Made by a program: the position numbers and the translations under genes. From Bacteroides faecis MAJ27 (GTDB taxonomy: Bacteria; Bacteroidota; Bacteroidia; Bacteroidales; Bacteroidaceae), in the NCBI RefSeq assembly GCF_900106755.1, contig NZ_FNNN01000034.1, forward strand, positions 1 to 42,533: DNA of 42,533 bases. The letters run 5' to 3'. Below, in pieces: positions 35,194 to 42,533 of this stretch (position 1 is its first letter; each line of letters opens with the position of its first letter). Below the pieces are notes generated by a model. It saw only the letters and a list, made by a program, of their open reading frames with translations. It was not told where the DNA came from and made no database searches.

Positions 35194-36629
35194 TATACAA
35201 TAGCCTCAAAAGTCCGCTCAATATTCTGTTCACGGTGTACCAGTTCCACTTTCACCCCGAATTTTCGGTTCAAATGCTCTGCCAGATGCTGCGCCGAATA
35301 AACCGAACGGTGTTGTCCTCCCGTACAGCCGAAGCAAACGGACAAGTTACTGAATCCCCGCTCCATATATCGCTTTACCGAAGCATCCACCAACGCATAG
35401 ACAGATTCGAGAAAACGGAGAATTTCTCCATCCTCTTCAAGGAATCTGATTACCGGTTCGTCCAGTCCCGTGAAAGGCTTGTAGCGTTCGTACTTACCGG
35501 GATTGTTCACCGCACGGCAATCAAAAACATAACCACCGCCATTGCCCGTAGGATCATCGGGAATCCCTTTCTTGTAAGCAAAACTCATTACTTTAACAGT
35601 AAGCTGCCGTTTTTTAAGGTCATCGGTAAACTGCTTGAGTTCGGTGAGTTCGCGTAATACCCGGCAGAGGTACGGATATTCGGGATATGCTTCTTTGAGC
35701 AGGTCACGCAGGTTTTGGATAGCAAAGGGAACACTCTGGATAAAATGAGGTTTCTTTTCAAAATACCCTCTGAAACCATAAGCTCCGAGCACCTGCAATG
35801 TACGGAAAAGAACAAAATGACGGAGCTGACTATAGAAATAAGGCTCATCAATAGGCTGGTATTTGCGCAGGGCATCCATATATTCCTGCAATAGTTCCTT
35901 ACGGAGACTATCGGGATACTTCGCCTTGGCCTGCCACAGGAAAGAAGCGACATCATAATAGAACGGTCCCTTTCGTCCGCCCTGAAAGTCGATAAACCGC
36001 GGTTCACCGTCTTTAATCATCACATTGCGGCTCTGGAAATCGCGGTACATGAAGGTAGCGGAAGAACTGCGCAGCAGCACATCGCTCATCTTCTGAAAGT
36101 CGTCCTCCAGTTTGTCTTCCTGAAACTCCATACCGGTAGCTTTGAGAAAGCAATATTTAAAGTAATTCAAATCCCACAGAATAGAACGCTGGTTGAACTC
36201 CGGCTGCGGATGACAGCGGGAGAAATCAAAACCGTCAGCCCCCGCAAACTGTATGGCAGGAAGCAAGCGGACTGTCTTGCGAAGCAGTTCTTTTTCTTCT
36301 TCGGAGAATACACTGGTGGCACGCCCCTTCTCGATTGCATGAAACAACAGGATATCTCCCAGGTCCTCCTGAAGATAATAGCCCTTATCTTCGGAAACAA
36401 TATAAACCTCGGGAACAGGCAGGCCGGACTTGCGGAAATGAGCAGCCATATAAAGGAATGCATCATTCTCCTCGACAGACGTTCCGGATACACCGATCAG
36501 GGTTTTCACACCTGTCAGCCGGAAATAACGGCGGTTGGATCCGGAAGATGGTAATTCTGTAATATTCTCAGCGGGGACTCCCGTATATTCCTGATAAAGT
36601 TTCTGTAATTCTTCGGTAATCATAGTCAT
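35193..36629 (-). CDS. AmgK-like amino-sugar kinase fused to a RapZ C-terminal domain
   Basis: 478 residues. Residues about 1-330 are an APH/choline-kinase-fold phosphotransferase: LPSSGSNRRYFRL nucleotide loop, FMYRDFQSRNVMI catalytic loop and RFIDFQGGRKGPFYYD metal site, as in AmgK, the MurNAc/GlcNAc anomeric kinase. Residues about 345-478 are the RapZ C-terminal domain: YVFDCRAVNNPG, GLDEPVIRFLEE and GCTGGQHRSV (434-443), the loop that binds GlcN-6-P in E. coli RapZ. RapZ's own N-terminal kinase-like half is missing and AmgK takes its place. Probable cytosolic recycling enzyme with a built-in amino-sugar sensor; the sensing is inferred. Confidence 0.88.
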   Translation of the reverse strand: MTMITEELQKLYQEYTGVPAENITELPSSGSNRRYFRLTGVKTLIGVSGTSVEENDAFLYMAAHFRKSGLPVPEVYIVSEDKGYYLQEDLGDILLFHAIEKGRATSVFSEEEKELLRKTVRLLPAIQFAGADGFDFSRCHPQPEFNQRSILWDLNYFKYCFLKATGMEFQEDKLEDDFQKMSDVLLRSSSATFMYRDFQSRNVMIKDGEPRFIDFQGGRKGPFYYDVASFLWQAKAKYPDSLRKELLQEYMDALRKYQPIDEPYFYSQLRHFVLFRTLQVLGAYGFRGYFEKKPHFIQSVPFAIQNLRDLLKEAYPEYPYLCRVLRELTELKQFTDDLKKRQLTVKVMSFAYKKGIPDDPTGNGGGYVFDCRAVNNPGKYERYKPFTGLDEPVIRFLEEDGEILRFLESVYALVDASVKRYMERGFSNLSVCFGCTGGQHRSVYSAQHLAEHLNRKFGVKVELVHREQNIERTFEAIV

Positions 36630-36640
36630 ACATTTTCGAG

Positions 36641-36648
36641 CAAAGATA
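36641..36648 (-). promoter_or_regulatory. -7 box of the amgK-rapZ/murU unit
   Basis: Minus strand TATCTTTG only 12 bases before the ATG at 36629, giving an almost leaderless message; a second ATG at 36623 may be the true start. No -33 element is clear. Confidence 0.45.
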
Positions 36649-36723
36649 AAGATTATGGATAAATTAACGCCATCTTTGCCAAAAACTCTTTGTACATTTT
36701 ACTCATTATTCATCCGAATGCAT

Positions 36724-36731
36724 TATCTTTG
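36724..36731 (+). promoter_or_regulatory. -7 box of the hybrid two-component regulator
   Basis: TATCTTTG 24 bases before the chosen ATG at 36756; no convincing -33 element. It lies about 75 bp from the divergent amgK-rapZ box. The box lies inside the longer frame that begins at 36690, supporting the later start. Confidence 0.45.
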
Positions 36732-36755
36732 CTTCTGTTTACTCGACCTAATCTC

Positions 36756-39700
36756 ATGAAAACAAGACTCTATATCGTCCTATGCATCGCATTCATCATA
36801 CAAATGGCCGGTGTCCTTCCTTTACAGGCAGGGCATTACTATTACAAGCAGATCTCCCTGAAGGAAGGTCTTCCTTCTACCGTCCGGTGTATCCTTACGG
36901 ATGAACAGGGATTTGTGTGGATAGGCACCCGTTCCGGCTTGGGACGGTTCGACGGTCATGAGCTGAAGAAATATACCCATCAGGCGAACGATCCGCATTC
37001 ACTGCCCCACGACCTCATTCTTCAGATTGTAGAAGACCGTCAATACAATGTCTGGATTCTGACGGACAAAGGAGTGGCACGCTACCAGCGGCAAAGTGAC
37101 GATTTCTACCTGCCAACCGATGAGAAAGGAAAAAATATTACGGCATATTCCGCCTGTACCACCCCGGACGGAATTTTATTCGGAGCCAAAAACAAGATTT
37201 ACTTTTATAACTACCGGGACGCCTCTTTCCGCCTGCTACAGGAATTTAACCAGACGGACCTTCCCAACTTCAACGTCACAATTCTCAGCCTTTGGGACGA
37301 ACACACCGCACTCTGTTGCAGCCGGTGGCAAGGTCTGCTCCTGCTCGACCTGAAAACAGGAAAATGCAGCCGTCCTCCTTTCGACTGCGGAAAGGAAATT
37401 ATGAGTATGATCATCGACTCGAAAAACCGGATATGGATTGCCCCCTACAATAACGGACTCTATTGCTTCGACCGGAACGGAAAACAACTGGCATCATACA
37501 CCACCCACAACTCATCCCTGAGCAACAACGTCATACTCAGCCTTGCCGAACGGGAGAATAAACTGTGGATCGGAACGGACGGAGGCGGCATCAACGTACT
37601 CGAACCGGAAACCGGACAGCTTTCCCTGCTGGAGCACATCCCCGGAAGAGACAACTATTCACTCCCCGCCAACTCCATTCTGTGCCTCTACAACGACCAG
37701 AACAACAATATGTGGGCCGGAAGTATCCGTAACGGACTGATCAGCATCCGCGAAGTGTCGATGGTTACCTACACGGACGTAGTGCCGGGCAACAACCGGG
37801 GACTGAGCAACAACACCGTTCTCAGCCTTTACCAGGAGTCTGATGATAAAATATGGATCGGAACAGACGGCGGCGGAGTCAATCTTTTCAATCCTCTCAC
37901 AGAGAAGTTTACCCATTATCTCTCGACATGGGAAGACAAGGTGGCATCCATCTGCCAGTTTACTCCCGGCAAACTGCTGATTTCCCTTTTCTCACAAGGA
38001 GTATTCGTATTCAATCCGTCTACGGGAGAAAAGCAGCCATTCACCATCATAGATACGCCAACCACCACACGCCTCTGTAACCGGGGAAAGACTGTCAATC
38101 TCTACCAGAACAGCCCTAACAGCGTGCTGCTTCTCGGAGATCACGTCTATCAGTACGACCTGAACAAACGTACCTTTTCCATCGCAACCGAACAGGAGGG
38201 ACAAGACATTATCGGCACACTTCTCCCCATCGCCAACCACGGAGATTACACCTACCTGAATGACACCAAGCGTATCTACCAACTGGACAACCGCAGCAAT
38301 GAACTAAAGCCCTTGTTCCGGTGCTATAATGATACGGTCATCAATTCCGTCTCGCGCGATGAATACGGAGATTTCTGGATAGGAAGTAATTATGGGCTCA
38401 CCCACTATGATCCCACGACCCGAAAACGGACTCCTTTTGCCACCAACCTATTCACAGAAGTGACACTCATCGTATGCGACCAGCAAGGCAAGGTATGGTT
38501 TGGCACAAACGATATGCTTTTCGCCCGGCTGATCAAAGAAAAGAAATTTGTACTGTTCGGCGAATCGGACGGTGCCATTCAGAACGAATATCTCTCCAAA
38601 CCCCGTTTGCTGAGCAAACGCGGAAACGTCTACATGGGAGGCGTCAAAGGACTGCTCTATATCAACAGCAAACTGCCCCTGCTTACCTCCGAATCTCCTA
38701 AATTACAATTATCGGATGTGATCGTCAACGGAGAATCCGCCAACAACGAACTGAGTGGTAACCCAACCGGGATTTCCGTTCCCTGGAACAGCAATATAAG
38801 CATCCGCATCATGTCAAAGGAAGAGGATATTTTCCGGCAGAAAGTGTACCGGTATCAGATAGAAGGACTGAACGATCAGCAGATCGAATCGTACAATCCG
38901 GAACTGGTCATCCGCTCACTCCCACCGGGCGATTATCAGATTATGGCTTCCTGCACGGCCAAAGACGGCAGCTGGATTCCCAGTCAGCAAGTACTGGAAC
39001 TGACCGTACTCCCGCCCTGGTACCGTACCTGGTGGTTCACACTGGGGTGTGCCCTGCTCGTCACCGGCATCATAGTCGAGACGTTCCGGAGAACACTGAA
39101 ACGGAAAGAAGACAAGTTGAAATGGGCCATGAAGGAACACGAGCAACAGGTGTATGAGGAGAAAGTACGTTTCCTGATCAACATCAGCCACGAACTACGT
39201 ACCCCGCTGACACTGATTCACGCTCCACTCAGCCGGATATTGAAATCTCTGTCTCCGGGAGATACGCAATACCTGCCACTGAAAGCGATCTACCGGCAGT
39301 CCCAGCGAATGAAGAATCTGATTAATATGGTGCTCGATGTCCGTAAGATGGAAGTGGGAGAAAGCAAATTGATCATACAGCCGCATCCGCTCAACGAATG
39401 GATCGAACAGGTATCACAAGATTTTGTCAGCGAAGGCGAAGCGAAAAATATACATATTCATTACCAGCTCGACCCACGCATCGAAACCGTGAGTTTCGAT
39501 AAGGACAAGTGTGAAATCATCCTGAGCAATCTGCTTATCAATGCACTGAAACACAGCCCGCAAGATACGAGAATCACCATTTCCTCCGAATTGCTGTCCG
39601 AAGAAAAAAGAATACGCGTCTCCATTACCGATCAGGGATGCGGCCTGCAACAGGTGGACACCCATAAGCTCTTCACCCGCTTTTATCAGGGTATGGGAGA

Positions 39701-40712
39701 ACAGAGCGGAACCGGTATCGGGCTGTCTTACTCCAAGATTCTGGTAGAACTGCACGGCGGCTCTATCGGTGCACGTGACAATTCGGAATCGGGAGCTACC
39801 TTCTTCTTCGAACTGCCGCTGAAACAAGAGTCGGAAGAGATTATCTGCCAGCCCAAAGCCTATCTGAATGAACTGATGAGTGACGACAGCGGCAAGCAGT
39901 TACAAGAAGAAGACAGTTTTGACACCACTCCATACAGTATTCTGGCAGTAGACGACAATCCCGACCTGACGGACTTCCTGAAAAAAGCGCTGGGTGAATA
40001 CTTCAAACGGATATTGATTGCCGCGGATGGCGCAGAAGCACTGCAACTGATCAGAAGCCATACTCCCGATATCATCGTCAGCGACGTCATGATGCCCCGG
40101 ATGAACGGATATGAGCTTTGCAAAAACATAAAGGAAGACATTACGATCAGTCACATCCCCGTCATCCTGCTGACAGCGAGAGACGACAAACAAAGCCAGA
40201 TGAGCGGCTACAAGAATGGGGCGGATGCCTATCTGACCAAACCGTTCGAAGTGGAAATGCTGATGGAGCTGATCCGTAACCGGTTGAAAAACCGTGAACA
40301 CACCAAGAAAAGATACCTGAGTGCAGGATTGATCCCCGCTCCGGAAGAAAGCACGTTCAGCCAGGCAGATGAAACTTTCCTGCTCAAACTGAACAAGATC
40401 ATTCAGGAGAACCTGGACAACAGTCAGTTGGACATACCCTTCATCTGCAAAGAAATCGGTATGAGCCGGGCTTCCCTCTACAACAAACTGAAAGCGCTCA
40501 CGGATATGGGAGCGAATGACTATATCAATAAGTTCCGGATGGAGCAAGCGATGATACTGATCACCAGCACGGAAATGTCATTCACGGAAATCGCGGAAAA
40601 AGTGGGATTCACGACGTCCCGCTATTTCAGTACCGCTTTCAAACAGTACACGGGAGAAACCCCGACCCAATATAAGGAGAAACATAAAAAAGAAACAGCC
40701 AAAGACGATTAA
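36756..40712 (+). CDS. Hybrid two-component system regulator (HTCS) of the PUL
   Basis: 1318 residues from ATG 36756 (MKTRLYIVLCIAF signal peptide). The periplasmic sensor has about 14 beta-propeller repeats (GLPSTVRCILTDEQGFVWIGT, LWIGTDGGGINVL) and a Y_Y_Y domain (about 680-760). One transmembrane helix (about 765-785) leads to HisKA with H812 in NISHELRTPLTLIHAP, an ATPase domain (NLLINALKHSP, GTGIGLSYS), a receiver with D1110 in VSDVMMPRMNG and K in LTKPFE, and an AraC-type DNA-binding domain at the end (about 1215-1310). It senses a glycan breakdown product and switches on the PUL; the link to this PUL is by position. Confidence 0.95.
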   Translation: MKTRLYIVLCIAFIIQMAGVLPLQAGHYYYKQISLKEGLPSTVRCILTDEQGFVWIGTRSGLGRFDGHELKKYTHQANDPHSLPHDLILQIVEDRQYNVWILTDKGVARYQRQSDDFYLPTDEKGKNITAYSACTTPDGILFGAKNKIYFYNYRDASFRLLQEFNQTDLPNFNVTILSLWDEHTALCCSRWQGLLLLDLKTGKCSRPPFDCGKEIMSMIIDSKNRIWIAPYNNGLYCFDRNGKQLASYTTHNSSLSNNVILSLAERENKLWIGTDGGGINVLEPETGQLSLLEHIPGRDNYSLPANSILCLYNDQNNNMWAGSIRNGLISIREVSMVTYTDVVPGNNRGLSNNTVLSLYQESDDKIWIGTDGGGVNLFNPLTEKFTHYLSTWEDKVASICQFTPGKLLISLFSQGVFVFNPSTGEKQPFTIIDTPTTTRLCNRGKTVNLYQNSPNSVLLLGDHVYQYDLNKRTFSIATEQEGQDIIGTLLPIANHGDYTYLNDTKRIYQLDNRSNELKPLFRCYNDTVINSVSRDEYGDFWIGSNYGLTHYDPTTRKRTPFATNLFTEVTLIVCDQQGKVWFGTNDMLFARLIKEKKFVLFGESDGAIQNEYLSKPRLLSKRGNVYMGGVKGLLYINSKLPLLTSESPKLQLSDVIVNGESANNELSGNPTGISVPWNSNISIRIMSKEEDIFRQKVYRYQIEGLNDQQIESYNPELVIRSLPPGDYQIMASCTAKDGSWIPSQQVLELTVLPPWYRTWWFTLGCALLVTGIIVETFRRTLKRKEDKLKWAMKEHEQQVYEEKVRFLINISHELRTPLTLIHAPLSRILKSLSPGDTQYLPLKAIYRQSQRMKNLINMVLDVRKMEVGESKLIIQPHPLNEWIEQVSQDFVSEGEAKNIHIHYQLDPRIETVSFDKDKCEIILSNLLINALKHSPQDTRITISSELLSEEKRIRVSITDQGCGLQQVDTHKLFTRFYQGMGEQSGTGIGLSYSKILVELHGGSIGARDNSESGATFFFELPLKQESEEIICQPKAYLNELMSDDSGKQLQEEDSFDTTPYSILAVDDNPDLTDFLKKALGEYFKRILIAADGAEALQLIRSHTPDIIVSDVMMPRMNGYELCKNIKEDITISHIPVILLTARDDKQSQMSGYKNGADAYLTKPFEVEMLMELIRNRLKNREHTKKRYLSAGLIPAPEESTFSQADETFLLKLNKIIQENLDNSQLDIPFICKEIGMSRASLYNKLKALTDMGANDYINKFRMEQAMILITSTEMSFTEIAEKVGFTTSRYFSTAFKQYTGETPTQYKEKHKKETAKDD

Positions 40713-40757
40713 TCAACAAAACCCCTGATATATAAATATCTTAACACATTATTTTTT

Positions 40758-42287
40758 ATGGATTACAAATTATTTTCTTTAGTAAGCGGCACGCTTATTC
40801 TTTCAGGTCTGTCTGCCAATGCGCAGAAAAACAACACAAAGCCGAATATCCTTTTCATCCTCTGCGATGATATGGGATACGGTGATCTGGGATGTTACGG
40901 TCAGCCATACATCCGCACCCCCCATCTAGATGCGATGGCAAGCGAAGGCATGCGCTTCACACAGGCATACGCAGGAAGTCCTGTCAGTGCTCCTTCCAGA
41001 GCCTCCTTTATGACAGGACAGCATACAGGACACTGCGAAGTACGAGGTAACAAGGAATATTGGACGAGTGCGCCTACAATCATGTATGGCAATAATAAGG
41101 AGTATGCAGTAGTGGGGCAACATCCTTACGATCCCGACCACATCATCTTACCCGAAATAATGAAGGAGAACGGATACGCTACCGGCATGTTCGGCAAATG
41201 GGCGGGAGGCTACGAAGGTTCCTGTTCTACTCCGGACAAACGTGGAGTGGATGAATACTACGGCTACATCTGCCAGTTCCAGGCCCACCTCTACTATCCT
41301 AACTTCCTCAACCGCTACAGCAAGGCACTGGGTGATACGGGAGTGGTACGTGTCGTTATGGACGAGAACATCAAGTATCCGATGTACGGCCCCGATTATC
41401 ATAAGCGTCCGCAATATTCCGCCGACATGATTCACGAGAAAGCGATGGAATGGCTGGACGGACAGGACGGCAAGCAACCTTTCTTCGGAGTACTAACTTA
41501 CACCCTTCCCCATGCGGAACTGGTTCAGCCGGAAGATTCTATCTTAAATGAATACAAGGAGAAGTTCAATCCGGACAAGAGCTATGGCGGCAGCGAAGGA
41601 TCACGATACAATGCGATCACACATGTACACGCACAGTTTGCGGGAATGATTACCCGACTGGACTATTACGTAGGAGAAGTGCTGAAAAAGCTGAAAGAGA
41701 AGGGACTGGACGAGAATACACTGGTCATTTTCTCCAGTGACAACGGCCCTCACGAAGAAGGAGGAGCCGATCCTACATTCTTCGGCAGAGACGGTAAACT
41801 ACGTGGTTTGAAACGCCAGTGCTACGAAGGAGGTATCCGTATTCCATTTATCGCCCGTTGGCCGGGACACGTACCCGCAGGTACAGTGAACGATCACATC
41901 TGCGCATTCTACGATCTGATGCCTACTTTCTGCGAGATCATCGGAGAAAAAAACTACGTAAAGAAATATACCAACAAGAACAAAGAAGTGGATTACTTCG
42001 ACGGCATTTCCTTCGCCCCGACCTTGCTGGGAAAGAAAAAGCAGAAAGAACATGACTTCCTATATTGGGAGTTCAATGAAACAAACCAGATCGGCGTGCG
42101 TATGGGAGACTGGAAAATAGTAGTGAAGAAAGGTGTACCTTTCCTTTACAATCTGGCTACGGACATTCACGAAGACAACAATGTGGCCGACCAGCATCCG
42201 GAGATTGTAGAAAAAATGAAGACAATTATCTTTGCACAGCATACACCTAACCCTTATTTTTCTGTTACACTGCCGGAGAAGAAATAA
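40758..42287 (+). CDS. S1-family sulfatase (Ser-type), galactose/GalNAc-sulfatase-like
   Basis: 509 residues with a cleavable signal peptide (LSANAQK). Metal site NILFILCDDMGYGDLGCYG (D37, D38), signature SAPSR (77-81) with S77 as formylglycine precursor, TGQHTGHCEVRGNKEY, KWAGG and FSSDNGPHEEGGADPTFF. The last segments resemble the S1_15/S1_16 groups (galactose- or GalNAc-6- or 4-sulfatases, related to human GALNS); I cannot separate these two. It lies 45 bp after the regulator gene on the same strand and is probably co-transcribed with it, away from the main PUL operon. Confidence 0.92.
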   Translation: MDYKLFSLVSGTLILSGLSANAQKNNTKPNILFILCDDMGYGDLGCYGQPYIRTPHLDAMASEGMRFTQAYAGSPVSAPSRASFMTGQHTGHCEVRGNKEYWTSAPTIMYGNNKEYAVVGQHPYDPDHIILPEIMKENGYATGMFGKWAGGYEGSCSTPDKRGVDEYYGYICQFQAHLYYPNFLNRYSKALGDTGVVRVVMDENIKYPMYGPDYHKRPQYSADMIHEKAMEWLDGQDGKQPFFGVLTYTLPHAELVQPEDSILNEYKEKFNPDKSYGGSEGSRYNAITHVHAQFAGMITRLDYYVGEVLKKLKEKGLDENTLVIFSSDNGPHEEGGADPTFFGRDGKLRGLKRQCYEGGIRIPFIARWPGHVPAGTVNDHICAFYDLMPTFCEIIGEKNYVKKYTNKNKEVDYFDGISFAPTLLGKKKQKEHDFLYWEFNETNQIGVRMGDWKIVVKKGVPFLYNLATDIHEDNNVADQHPEIVEKMKTIIFAQHTPNPYFSVTLPEKK

Positions 42288-42350
42288 GATAATCAGACAA
42301 CGACAAATCATTATTCATAAGGTTTGGTTAGGAATGTAAGAACAAAAATG

Positions 42351-42358
42351 TAACTTTG
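42351..42358 (+). promoter_or_regulatory. Possible -7 box toward the right edge
   Basis: TAACTTTG, with TTTG at 42323-42326 but a rather long 24-base gap. Would serve a gene beyond the window. Confidence 0.3.
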
Positions 42359-42415
42359 CCATAACGAAAAACTTATTCCTAAAGTTACAAATACTTTACT
42401 TTGGGAAACAACAAA

Positions 42416-42455
42416 GGGGCTGTGTCAAAACTAAGGCACATCCCCTTCTTTTTTT
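42416..42455 (+). terminator. Hairpin with T-run after the sulfatase; possible IS end
   Basis: GGGGCTGTG (42416-42424) pairs with CACATCCCC (42437-42445) with one mismatch, followed by TTCTTTTTTT. It works as a terminator. The left arm GGGGCTGTGTCAAAA also resembles insertion-sequence ends seen in Bacteroides. Confidence 0.6.
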
Positions 42456-42460
42456 AATAT

Positions 42461-42499
42461 AAAATAGTCGTTCCTCTTTTTTGTCTATGCGACTATTTT
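42461..42499. repeat. Second inverted repeat at the right edge
   Basis: AAAATAGTCG (42461-42470) and CGACTATTTT (42490-42499) are perfect inverted arms 19 bases apart, followed by more T. They might be the 3' hairpin of a gene on the opposite strand entering from the right, such as a transposase. Confidence 0.45.
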
Positions 42500-42533
42500 T
42501 TCAGTAATTAGGTAATAAGGCTTAATATTCGTC

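Noticed and set aside
36690..36755. Upstream start of the regulator
   Set aside because: The -7 box at 36724-36731 lies inside this segment, and the signal peptide begins at the ATG at 36756.

Overview
The window looks like Bacteroides chromosome (Bacteroidota). Evidence: SusC/SusD pair, a hybrid two-component regulator, Ser-type sulfatases, lipoproteins with Bacteroidota-style leaders, and -7 boxes of the form TAnnTTTG (mostly TATCTTTG) before many genes. The species cannot be fixed from the sequence alone.

Layout. (1) 1-5940 looks like the right end of an integrated island: the first 693 codons of a DEDD-exonuclease/RecQ-helicase fusion running off the left edge, a long AT-rich gap, a lipoprotein, a 48-bp IS3-type footprint, a tyrosine recombinase, and a tRNA-His(GTG)-like sequence that lacks a matching 5' acceptor strand, as expected of a displaced 3' tRNA fragment at an attachment site. 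(2) 5960-14500 is housekeeping: PspC protein, VOC protein, dnaX, an FtsB/DivIC-like protein, small membrane proteins, an OmpH/Skp-like protein, pepD, an endonuclease/exonuclease/phosphatase protein and an MscS channel, with five 22-bp palindromic tandem repeats between the last two convergent genes. (3) 14565-34265 is a large minus-strand polysaccharide utilisation locus (PUL). The order of transcription is GH18 endo-enzyme, SusC, SusD, surface glycan-binding lipoprotein, then a hairpin and a second promoter, then GlcNAc-6-sulfatase-like S1, GH20, GH2, a third possible promoter, GH29 fucosidase and another S1 sulfatase. (4) 34371-36648 holds an overlapping murU-like/amgK-like pair in which the kinase is fused to a RapZ C-terminal domain. 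(5) 36724-42287 holds the hybrid two-component regulator and a third S1 sulfatase on the plus strand. The right edge carries two hairpins resembling the end of an insertion sequence.

How it works together (inference): the GH18 protein cuts a sulfated host glycan at the surface, SusC/D and the binding lipoprotein import oligosaccharides, and three Ser-type sulfatases plus beta-galactosidase, beta-hexosaminidase and fucosidase strip sulfated, fucosylated Gal/GlcNAc chains (mucin O-glycan, keratan-sulfate-like or sulfated N-glycan) in the periplasm. The regulator beside the locus is the likely sensor. The peptidoglycan-sugar recycling pair sits between the PUL and its regulator, and its RapZ domain may sense amino-sugar phosphate.
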